A stretch of DNA of 64,000 bases from assembly GCA_964017125.1 (NCBI GenBank), contig OZ024903.1, positions 63,900,578 to 63,964,577 of the forward strand, written 5' to 3'. The position numbers and the translations under genes are program-made. The notes below the pieces were generated by a model, which searched no databases, had not been told where the DNA came from, and saw nothing but the letters and a program-made list of their open reading frames with translations. The stretch comes from Flabesymbios commensalis (Eukaryota > Annelida > Polychaeta > Terebellida > Flabelligeridae). Of this stretch, positions 24,210-35,500 are shown piece by piece. Each line of letters opens with the position of its first letter. Position 1 is the first letter of the stretch.

Positions 24210-25429
24210 TTAAACAGGTCGGGGCTGACCGTCGATTAAAGTACGTACTTCCTTTGAAGTATGTACTTAGATTGAGGTATGTCTGTACTTCGATTTATTC
24301 TAAGTAGACCTACACCCTGAGCTTTACTCACACAAATGGGTAGGGCCTTAGCCCACTCCCATTTGTTATTTTGTTACCAGTACTCCTTTGCAACTTCTGA
24401 TGTTATTGGTTGAATGGTTTCTTTCTGAACATTGATAATCAAGCTATTATACTATTCATAAGAGGAACTTCGAATTTTTTTCAGTTTACATGAATATAGC
24501 CAAAACTTTTGCATTAGGTGAAAACAAATTCATCCTTTTGGCCTGGAACTGTTGATGATTTGTCAGCTACCAGAAATAGTACACTTGCAGGAAGACATTT
24601 CAATGTAAAAACTGTTTTTTAGCTCATGTTTGAAAGAGCTTGTGCCTGTGCATTAAACTTCCTCACGGATTTCATAAATTTTAATTATTAATTAACTTAT
24701 GACCTAATTAAGATCCAATTAAGGCACTCTGTCCACAATTCACAAGAAATACTTCTCCTCCCTCAATTCTTATCCGATTTCCATTTTGTTTGGTTTATTT
24801 GAAAGAACTCGTGCCTGTGCCTAGAACTGCCTCACAGATTTCAGAAATTTTAATTTGTAATCAACTTGCCCTAATTCATTAAGGATGAGCTTCTTTGTCA
24901 TTGACACTCTGGTTATATATTGAACTTTAAATATCTGTCACACTGAGGGTGTACTTTGATTGAAGTACAGGGTGTACTTTGAAGAAAGTACATATTCAAT
25001 GGAAGTACAGACCATGAGGCATATGTGGCTCTATGGGAAAACTTGAATAATTTTAGCACATTTCTAATTTTCGAAACATAGGGCTGCTCTATAAATTGGT
25101 GATTTTTTAAAGTCCCATTATTTCTTTTAGTTGGCAGTAGATATTATTTACTTGAAATTGATAACTCTCAGCTTCACAGTTGAAAGCATGGCCTCTAATA
25201 AAGTTGACAATCTGGTAAGTTCAGTAGCGTGATTATCACTGGACAGACTCTGACTACTGGTCCAATTGAATAAGGTGTTGCAAATGAATGGGGATACAAC
25301 AAATGAATGTCTATTAAGCCAGAATGAGGCTGTATGCGTACTTTAAGCGAAGTACAGCAAACCTTAATGGAAGTACGTACTTCAAAGGAAGTATGTACTT
25401 GGATGTGCGGTCGGCCCCCACCTGTTTAA
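24210..25429. mobile_element. Non-autonomous TIR DNA transposon, TTAA target (Kolobok/piggyBac-like)
   Basis: The element 24214-25425 (1212 bp) is flanked by TTAA at 24210-24213 and 25426-25429. TIRs of about 90 bp start ACAGGTCGGGGCTGACC on the left and, reversed, ACAGGTGGGGGCCGACC on the right. Both continue with GTACGTACTTCCTTTGAAGT-like sequence. Internal copies of GTACTTTGA..AAGTAC lie near 24950-25010. No transposase ORF is present. The flanks match 10425-10500, which lacks the insertion. A TTAA duplication fits Kolobok or piggyBac; the ends do not start with the CCY usual for piggyBac, so Kolobok is slightly favoured. Confidence 0.8.
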
Positions 25430-26730
25430 CAACTGTTAAACTGGTCAAATTTAAGTCAGTTTTAAGCCATGAATTGCATTACATTTCACAGTGTTTAGCA
25501 GGAGAAATTATGGGAATATCATAATATCAATTGTCATGTGATTTTGGCCTATTCCAATAAACATTTCTATTGACATGATTGAATACTACATGAATAGGTT
25601 GTTGCTGTCAATTTAGACTAATGTTAGTAAATTTGTCAATACCAGTCTATATACACTGACAGTGAAAAAAATACAGACTAAAATTTTGCTCAGTTTTTAC
25701 AAATGGATAAAGATGAATGTAACAACATGAATCCGAGAACCTGGAATAGTTACAATTAGTATATTGTTGATCATTATGCTGGTGTGCCTTCAGTTCTTAA
25801 ATTTGCGAAATGTGCATGTTCTCCAAATCTATATTTTGCAGTCATTTGTCAATGTCATTCAAGATGATCATGATTGTTAACTATTAATTTTCATATCTTC
25901 TGGTCATCCCAAATTGATAAACCTCAAACAAAACAAATAAGCAAGCAATACTAAAAGTTGATAAATTATGTATTTTATAACTGTTGAAATTGAGATACCG
26001 GTAATTAAAGGGACCCCTTGGGATGAGACATTTTCAATGTTGTCAATTTTGAAAATTTAATTTATATAAAGCTATATAGCCTACTGATCTTAACTGAAAA
26101 TACGAAAAAGTCAAAAAGCAATTTTGAAGCACTGAAAAAGAGTGAAATAGTTGTATTTCCAGGTCGTATATTGCCATGTAAACAAAACAAATCAGCAATA
26201 TTCAGCACTTTAGATCACATATTCCCACGTATCAGACAGTAAGATCAAACCAGTCGCCGCTAATTGGTGTCTCATAGTCAGGACACGGGAGGACACACCT
26301 GCAGCACTGATTGTCTACCCAACGCTGGGCCGATGCCATCAGCATGTGGCCCAATGCTGTGAAAACATTTAATCATCCTTCAGGCATACAAATAGTTTGT
26401 TTGGGTTACTTCTGGTTTCATAGAAATGTTGATTAAAAAATATTTGTAAAAATATGAAAATTCTGAAAAAAATTAAAACATGATCGGTGGGATACACTAC
26501 TTCAGTACGGAACTGAAAACAAAAATTGATGTCATCCCAAGGGGCTGCTTTAATATAGATATAGACTTAACCTTGTAATATTTACTTTGAATTTAACAAT
26601 GTAATAATTATTTTCAAAAGTCACCTTGTAGCAAAACACTTAAAGCAAAACTAGTCAGCATCAAAAACTTCATATTTTAGTGAGTTTCATTAAATGGGAA
26701 TTAAAAAACATTGTGTCAAAATAGAATGGG
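25430..26730. other. No gene seen
   Basis: AT-rich, non-coding. GCTGGGCCGATG..GTGGCCCAATGCTG near 26322-26362 is a small imperfect foldback. Sequence after 25430 continues the dispersed repeat seen at 10465-10510. Confidence 0.4.
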
Positions 26731-28589
26731 GTGTCTCGCAAATAACGGCAGAATATGATGTCGGTATAAAATGCATGGGTCAAAATGGTGTTGTGACATT
26801 TCATGAGTAGGTCTAATGTCACAAAAAATTAAACAATTCTGATTTGTTCAAGAATGCCTCTACAACAGTGAAAGAATTATGTTCCTGGTTGGTATAGTCA
26901 TCGAGTTATGTAGATTTTAAAACGAAAATATCCCAACTTTATTTATATGCAAATTTGTGCTAATTAATCTCACTCACATTTATTTGTTTATTTAATTATT
27001 ATTCAGTATTCTATTAACTATTTCCCATTATTATAAAATCATATAAAATTGCAACATTACAGCTATAAAGATGGCGTAATTTGCATTAATTTATAAAAAA
27101 AATATGAAAAAACATGCTAATCGTTTACCAAAATTGGCACAATTTATGTTAATTTGCACTTTTTTAAGTATATTTTCAACAAAATTAATCACCAACAAAA
27201 TAAATTAATATTGTATCCAATGCATGAAAAAAAAATAACTTATATGCAAATTCATGCTAATTAGCGACATCCCGTTTTATTATTTCATATCATTAATTTT
27301 TGTGTTGATATTGTTCACTTAGTTGAGGCTGTATTGTATTACACCAGAATGCATTTCTGCATCTCTGATTACACATTATTGCATCAAAAAAATAGTAAAT
27401 TTGCATAAATGGCATTAATAATGCATGAAAAATCAATAAATTATGCTAATTCATGCTAATTAGCATAATCCAGCTCTATTAAATTCATTCATTAATTTTC
27501 TGTTCAATATTTTTCACTTAATCTAACCTGTATTTGCATTATTATTTACATATAGAAATGAGTAAATTTGCATAAATGGCAGCAAAATTGCATTAAAAAT
27601 CAATCATTTATGCAAATTTATGCAAATTTATGCAAATTAGCATCATCAACTTTATTAAATTCATCATCAATTTTTCCTGCCAATCTTTTTCACTTAAAGT
27701 TGAAGCTGTAATTACATTATTACATCTGAAAAATGAGTAAATTTGCCCAAATTGCATCAATAATGCATTGAAAATCAATAATTTATGCAAATTTATGCAA
27801 ATTTAAGCTAATTAGCAGCATCCAATTTCATCAAATTCAGTATAAATTTTTCTGCTCAATATTTTTCGCTTAGTTGAAGCTGTATCTGCATTATTGCATC
27901 TAAAAAATGAGTAAATTTACATAAATAGCATCGATAATGCTTTAAAAATCAATAATTTATGCTAATTTATGCAAATTTATGCTAATTAGCATCATCCAGC
28001 TCGACTAAATTTATCATTAATTTTTCTATTAAATATTTTTCACTTAGTTGAAGCAGTATTTTTATAATTAAATCTGAAAAAATGAGAATAATTTGCATAA
28101 ATCTATCAGATGACTTTGATTACCAACTAATTAGTAATTCCCGATATTCACATAAATTATGCTAATAAGGTAATTTTTTCTAAAAAAATTCAAAAATAAT
28201 GATTCTCTCACATAGATAAATATGGTGTCCAATTTTCCTGAAAATTTTATAGCAATATCTCCAAAATCAAATAAGTTATGTTGAAAAATATGTTTAAATA
28301 TGCAATAATTTATGTATTTGGGTCACAAAGCCTTAGTTAAACTATTATGTAACAATTGTTACAAAAAATGCTATATTTTTATATCTTAAAATCCATATAT
28401 CTCGGTGAATCACCGAGGAACATAATTCTTTCATCATTGCAAAGGTAATGATGAGCTCTTTCCAGTAAAATGCAAAATAATCAAATCAGAGGTGTTTCAT
28501 TTTTTTTGTAACATACCTACCTATGTCCGAAGAAATTGTTTTGCTGTTTTTTATGTGTTTTTCAGGATTTATGTTAATTTGCGAGACAC
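26731..28589. mobile_element. TIR element filled with 175-bp AT-rich tandem repeats
   Basis: The left edge reads GTGTCTCGCAAATAAC and the right edge, reversed, GTGTCTCGCAAATTAAC. The arms stay alignable for about 200 bp: GAAAGAATTATGTTCCT occurs at about 26870 and, reversed, near 28420. Inside, 27240-28120 holds five or six units of about 175 bp with runs of ATGCAAAT and the palindrome ATGCTAATTAGCAT. There is no coding sequence and no clear target duplication. This looks like an old non-autonomous DNA element whose core has expanded in tandem; the superfamily is unknown. Confidence 0.7.
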
Positions 28590-28734
28590 TGTCAGTGTCA
28601 CTGTCACTGCAATAAAAGACTAGATTCTATTTTATTGTTTTTTCAATGCTTAAAAACGCTAAAATGATCAGTGGTGCCGATAACTCATGCATGCCGATAA
28701 TACCCACACTTACTCTAACTTCACATTTTAGTAA

Positions 28735-28827
28735 TCAGGTCGGGGACGACCCCAAATTGTAGTACGTACTTTGTTCGACGGACGACCGTTGTTTGACGTA
28801 CGCCCGACCTTCCATTTTAGGTATGTC
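28735..28827. repeat. Solo TIR-like repeat, TCAGGTCGGGGACGACCCC end (copy 2)
   Basis: Same orientation and nearly the same sequence as 23248-23340; the two copies share the end points TAATCAGG and TTTTAGGTA. No inverted partner was found in the window. Confidence 0.7.
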
Positions 28828-28849
28828 CGAGGAAATGGTGCTGGTGTTT

Positions 28850-29260
28850 TTTAATCAGGGACCATATTGCGAAGAGATTTGAATATAGGATTTGCTTGCT
28901 GATACTTTGCTATTTTGTCAAATGTTTTCCAGCGTAATTGGTTGAAAAGATCTTTTGATGGGGTTGAATAATCTGCTTCAAGTATTATCCTAGCTATTTA
29001 TTTTTTAAATTTTAACATGCACTAAAGATTTTGTTGTAAGCTATTGCCCCATACTGAACAGCAATATTCAAAGTGAGGCTTTATAAATTATTAAATAATA
29101 TATGATGCGGACACAAATAGTTAGACATTTTTTAATTCTTCTCAATACTGAAGTTTCAAAAAGTAGTGTTTGTTTAACTTTTTGAACTTGTAATTTCCAC
29201 GATAAATCGTCATCTATTAAAATATCATTTTTTTCTTTTTCGACTTTTTTTAGCTGTTTG
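28850..29260 (-). mobile_element. LINE fragment, RT C-terminal part, minus strand
   Basis: On the minus strand: PHFEYCCSVWG-like sequence (29085-29050), then ARIILEADYSTPSKDLFNQL (about 29000-28945), then KYQQANPIFKS. This is the conserved post-RT region of CR1/RTE-like LINEs. Its 5' portion is lost. It lies about 250 bp upstream of the STK36 coding start. Confidence 0.75.
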
Positions 29261-29490
29261 TTATTATGAAAAATATCTATACTTTAGCTATTAGCTTTTG
29301 TTTTGTTGATTTGTTCCTGGGTGCTTATGAGCATAACCTTTGTTTTGTCTAACGGTACATGTAAGTTGAAGGCTCTTTCTGCAAAGAGACTTCAAAGAAG
29401 GAAGCTTCTAAAAATCTTGTTTTTTATAATTTCACATCTTTTTGTATTTTTTTTTTCAGTGCTCACAGCTGTGTTTGCATCTTTCTTCTA

Positions 29491-29514
29491 ATGTTGCTCT
29501 ACTCTTCCAAGTAA
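29491..29514 (+). promoter_or_regulatory. Seven-codon uORF abutting the STK36 start
   Basis: ATG TTG CTC TAC TCT TCC AAG TAA: its stop ends one base before the STK36 ATG at 29516. If the 5' UTR includes this stretch, which is likely because an acceptor-like TTTTTTTTCAG ends at 29460, the spacing would favour termination-reinitiation control of kinase translation (inference). Confidence 0.45.
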
Positions 29515-29515
29515 T

Positions 29516-29599
29516 ATGGACAACTATCATGTTCTTGAACCGATAGGAGAGGGCTCCTTCGGAAGAGTGTACAGGGGGAGAAAAAAATTTACAGGACAG
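29516..29599 (+). CDS. STK36: STK36 exon 1
   Basis: Residues 1-28, from the start Met through the glycine-rich loop (GEGSFGRV) to TGQ; donor GTTAGT. Intron 1 (2991 bp) holds a tRNA-derived SINE (29670-29965), a 25-bp local duplication near 31070-31120 (TTTTTAGGTGTCTTAAAGTGCT), a small CAACATGGCGCACATGAAG duplication near 31635-31670, and otherwise unremarkable sequence. Confidence 0.97.
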
Positions 29600-32500
29600 G
29601 TTAGTATTCATTACTATTATAAACTGTCATCTGACATCACTATCAAAAGATAAATCACCCCAATAACGCCCACCATCATCTGGTAGTCAGAGCTGCGGGC
29701 AGCAAATCTGGAGGTCGTGGGTTCCAATCCCGCAACTGGCCCCATCCTATCTTAGCCGGAGGTCAAGCTACTGACCGAGATTCATCCACTAAAAGGAAGC
29801 AGCATTGGGAGGTGTCTTGGAGCTATGACCCAAATGTGAGGATGATTAGCTACCCACAGGGTCCGTACTTGTTTGTGATGGCCAGGCCCATGTAATCCTG
29901 GCCGCTGGGATAGGTTCGGTGGTCAGTCAGATTGAGGTCTCAAACCAAAGACAGACATGTTGTGTCAACCAACATGCATGTATACTGCACTTTGCACAGA
30001 AGAAAAATATATTAGTACATAGGCCATTGTGTTTACAAGTACATCACGACAACAATAATTCAGAAGGGGGTATGCACACGTGCAAGTTGTAAACAGTAAA
30101 GCATGAGCAATGAACAAATAATAATTCCTCAATTAAGCCATTGGTGCTAAATACATGTAGTCCCCTTTGTACATATAGCCTATGTCATCAACAACACCAT
30201 TTGATAACTATTAAACAATATTTATAAGGCCCAAGTATTTAAATAAATCACATGATTATATGACAATGTTTGATATTGGTCAACATTAATTATTTAAAAT
30301 AATTCTTAGTTTGTCTCGAAATGAAAAGTAAGATTTCAATATTTGCATATACATCTAGTTTATAAATTAAAAAATCGGGCATTTGACAAGTGCTGATGGC
30401 CCCTCAACAGGAAACATTTCGAGACAATGTACAAATCTAAATGTTGGTTCAATGATTGCGTGACATAACTTCTGTCCATATGTTGACTCTATGCTGGATT
30501 GACTGCAACATCTATATCTTGAGTTTGCAGGGGTTGATTGTGGCATTATTTTATGTTATGAATTTAACTGTGTGTGTTTAACAGTACATAAAACCATGAT
30601 TCGAATTGACGAATTTAAAATCCGCCCCAAAATATTCTCAGTTGATTTTATGTATAAATTTGATCCCAGCGAGGTAACGGGATTGTTGTTATTTCATTTT
30701 ACCCAGTGACATTCACAAGTTGAATCCGAAAAGTCGTCAGTGTTGTGTCACATTCATGAAGTCATTTTAAGGGCAGGGCACCAGGTGTTGGGGTATAGTG
30801 CCCAAGAGTAAGGGCATGGCGGGGCCCCTTGCAAAAATTGCTAGAACATTGACCCGGGTCAACCAAGTAACCTGGGTTACATTCTGAAGCCGCCATTTTG
30901 AATAATCCGGGTTTTGCCGTGACAGCAGATCTACTCTATAACTCGGACTCTACTAGTAGTCAAAAATGACTGCTTTTATCAACAATTTGTTGTGGTTTAG
31001 ATGCAGGAACATTTTAGAAGCAAGCTAACAGAATAGAACCTCGATTCCAGTGTATAGTGTGACCTTTTTAGGTGTCTTAAAGTGCTGAAGTATTGTACTT
31101 TTTAGGTGTCTTAAAGTGCTCAAGTAGTGTAAGGATTACAGTTTAATTCAAATATAACATACAATGTACATACATGTAGTTCTGGAAAGTTAGGTTTTCA
31201 CCCATTATGTGATGGAGACTTTAAAATTTTACAGTTGCCAATTTTTATCTGGTAATTTGAGATATCTCTGACCTCAAGTACCAAGATGGGTACAAAACAG
31301 TTTTTCATCTAGGATTCAGAAGAGGCATGGCCTCACCTGTCATTAGGGGCACCTTATCATGCATGTTGGGCACCCAGTTGGCTCCTTTGAGCAATACCAA
31401 CACCCACCCTACCCAATTAAGGATACAAACTGAATCATTAAGTATGTAAACATCACCAGTTATTTCCACTATGTACACATGCTGTTATCGGGTATTGCGT
31501 CATACATGTAGGTGTGAATGAGCGACATCAGTAACTGGGGTGTTTTCAATTGTCACAATGGCTAGTGTGGATTGACTATGATGTAACAATAGTTCAAAGA
31601 GGCACTTCACTGTCTGAATATTAGAAGGGCAGCATGGCGCACATGAAGTGCAACATGGCGCACATGAAGAGCAACAGGGCTGTCATGACGGGCGACATGG
31701 GCTCACAAAAGGCAACATGGAGCTGCGCCATGTTAGAAATGGCTAGATAAAACACTGAAAAGAGATCAGAAGCCATTTATGTTGTTTAATTGCAACAATT
31801 AAAAAGATTAATTGTAAATTTGTGATTTGATAGAATGTTCTGTTATTCTCCTTGTTTGGGAAATAGGTGTTTGTGTTCATTAGGCTGACCATTATCAACA
31901 GAGCTCTATGCTGTATTTATCTCCCACAAGTTATGCTACAATCATAGTGACATGCTAGTCTTTGAGAAATCGAATAAGGGCCATCAATCAAACCATCAAT
32001 GGGCTTTACATGTACCATCACTGATTCAATCTGGAAGATTGAATGGGACAGAATATTTCGACCAATCAGAGAACATTTGCTGCTGTCAATATGAAATTCT
32101 TTGTTTGTGATTTGACTTGTCGCCGTAAACTTGATTTTTAATTCTTGACATTGATCAACAGTCAACATGCAGCTTTATAATAGAACTAGAAATCATCACA
32201 CCATATAATTTGAGGTGTTTTTAAAGTCAGTTTGAATTGATAGTCCCTCACAGGGTAGGGAACTCAAATATGTTGTACAGTTTTGATATAATTTACTATA
32301 GTGACATATTAGATAATTCAACTTGACAGTTTCCCCACACAATTATCCAACATTATGTCTCCACCGAAACAAAAGAGTGCTGTACATGTAGGTCATGTTT
32401 TCCCACTGTAGTTGCCGCTTCTCATCACATTGTGCACATGTCATTTTAAATTATCACACAATAATTTTTTTGTATTCGGTACAACCACTGTGAGAGGGTT

Positions 32501-35500
32501 AAATTCAAATAAATACACCCGTTATTGCTACCATTGAAATAAGGCTTTCTGAGTGACTTTTCAAGGACAAAACTTTTTTGTTTTTTTTAGGTTGTTGCTT
32601 TAAAGTTTATACCAAAGAATGGACGAAGTGAAAAGGAACTCAGAAACCTGCGACGCGAGATTGATATAATGAGAAATCTGCATCATGAAAACATCATTGA
32701 GATGCTTGATAGCTTTGATACAGATAAGGAGGTTCTTTGTTATTCTACAATAATAAACTTTTTGATAGATTAATTACTGTTATTTAAAATTTAGTTTAAA
32801 TTCATGAACACACAAGACACAATTAATTTAACAGAACTGTACAAATATTGGTGTAAAGGCAGTACAAGATGTATATTCAATGTGTTTAACGCACTATTCC
32901 TCAACTGTAACATTTCTGTACATAATGATTTACAACATACAATTTTGTTTTATGGACCCGCTATAATTCCTTATGCAAGCGTTATAAAATATTTTTTATG
33001 TTTTTATATTACCGGATATTTTTATTTTATAGGTTGTTGCAGTGACAGATTATGCAGAAGGCGAGTTGTTTCAAGTCTTAGAAGATGATGGCAGCTTACC
33101 TGAAGACAGGGTATGTAGTTGTCAGGATTATGCAAAATTCTTCTTCAATTTTTAATTTTAGACAGTTTGATTTTCTTTTTTATTGCTCTATGTTTTTAAA
33201 ATTGTTATTACATCATGCTGAGCTTTTAAATGAAGAATGTATTCAACACTAGCTAAATTTCCCTCCATTGGTCAGGCATCCTCTCTGAGATCAGGTGGTT
33301 GCATGTATGATTATTGGTAATGACTGAAGTAAAACATATGGAAATAAAACGTTTTTAATGTTGGGAGACACATCTAATTTGGAAAAAGACAAAGTTTAAA
33401 AATGCTCACTTTTGAACATATTTTATATTCATATATTGTTATGTTATGTTAGGTGCAGTCAGTGGCATCTCAGCTGGTGTCTGCTCTCTTCTATTTACAT
33501 TCGCATCGTATCCTGCATCGTGACATGAAGCCACAAAATATATTGTTAGGAAAAGGAGGGATTGTCAAATTGTGTGACTTTGGCTTTGCTAGGGCCATGA
33601 GTATTAACACACTTGTTTTGACTTCCATCAAGGTACACACTATTTATGTATATCGTTTCAGTTCTCACTTTCACCCAAGATGTAGCCTGAGCCAGTGTGT
33701 GAGGCTCTAGAATTATCGGCTCTGTCTTTCTGTCAGAATCTTTCAGACTAAATTACAGAATTGAGTTGGGTTTAAACATGTTTTTTTGACACAAATCACA
33801 AATTATTAATATGTACCCTTTCATATATAATACACATGAAAATATATACATAATCATATACTGCATTTTCTATAATAATTATGCCCACCCTAATATACCC
33901 TCCCCCAAATCACTAGACAAATATAGTTTACAGTACTAATTGTGACACTTAAAACAAACAAACCAGTCTTCATGATATTTTTGGGTCTAGGCCTGTATTA
34001 TGATAAAAGACATAGCTCTGTTACAAAACGATCTCACTCACAGTATTATCATGCCCACAGACTCTGATTGTGTGTTTGGCATATTTATTAAGCAGTGGTG
34101 CACATTAAGCCAAGAAAGGTGCTGGTCCACAAAGCTAGTAGCTGAAATAATTAACTAGTCCTGACCAGTTTTCCCTGAAATTTGTAAATAATCACCTTGA
34201 TTAAAAAGTTGGAAATTGTAAATGAATGCTCCAACATGTCCAACACACAACCATCTGCATCTATGTACCTAAGTAAATCAAGTGACACCATTAACGCTTA
34301 CAGCACTGAATATTTTTTTATATAAAACATGGAGACCAAAGGGTTTTTTTTAATTCGAAATCAGCATGAATGTCTTAGTTAGCTCTTTGGCCATCATAAA
34401 TATTTTTACTCTGCGGGGATCGACTTTAGACTAAGGATGGCAGATTCTGACGTCTATAGTCGATCCCTGTGCTGTTAGGGTAAAAGTGAAAGCATTGATG
34501 TTATTGTTTAAAAGTCTTCTAGCCACTTGGGCTAGTGGTTAGGAAAAATTGAGTAGCCCCTACCAAATGTAACTAGCCTAGGGCTAGCGAGCTGGTGTTA
34601 ATATGCAGCCATGTTAAGGATAATATACTATTCACAATTTGCATTTCACAAAAAATGGTATTTTTTATCTTTGAGGTGTTTGTTTTGAGTTGAATCTCTC
34701 ACTGTTTTTAATAAAAAGAACAGTTTTAAAGAATACAAAAAATACTTATGTGTATAATTATGTGTATTATGGTGTATTTTAAAGGGGTAATACATATCAT
34801 TTAAAATTTAAAAATATGATTACAGGGCACCCCATTGTACATGTCTCCAGAACTTGTTGAAGAGAAACCATATGATCATACTGCGGATCTCTGGTAAGTC
34901 AAATCCTAGCAAACACAAAACATTGAACAAATGTCTTAATGTTGGGCAACATCATAGATTATAGGCTAAGTAAGGGCAACATTGTCATTCAACAGGAATT
35001 CCTGAATTTAACAAACAGTATCTAGTACTTTTTCCAATTGATAATAATTTTTTTACAGTATTTTTGAAAATTTGTCAGTGACATAAATATTTTTTTACAT
35101 ATCAATGATTTTTTGTAATATTATTCAATTTATATTTTCAAATTATTTTTCCAGGGCTTTGGGATGTATCCTGTATGAGTTGTTCACAGGCCAACCGCCT
35201 TTCTTCACAAATAGTATATTCCAGCTGGTCAGTCTAATCATTAAAGATCCAGTGCGCTGGCCAAAAAATATGAGTCCTGCCTGTAAGGATTTTTTGCAGG
35301 GTTTATTAACAAAGAACCCAAGACACCGGCTTTCTTGGCCAGATCTTCTTCAACACCCTTTTGTAAAAGATTTTGTTAAAGGTGAGTTTGATGAGTCCTA
35401 ATTATAAGATTCATATAACCCACTGTAAGAGGGATAGTTGTGCCCTTTGAGGTTACTGTAATTCGCTCCACTTTTATAATACTATATCTGACCCAAGGGC

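Noticed and set aside
29670-29760. Functional tRNA gene
   Set aside because: The B box is good but the A box is eroded, no acceptor stem can be drawn, and a SINE-like body follows.
31917-32168. Minus-strand ORF of 83 codons in STK36 intron 1
   Set aside because: No recognisable domain, no splice or start context, and lies in ordinary intron sequence.
33633-33710. Extension of STK36 exon 4 to 33710
   Set aside because: The family alignment passes directly from TSIK to GTPLYMSPE in exon 5, and a GT donor lies at 33633.
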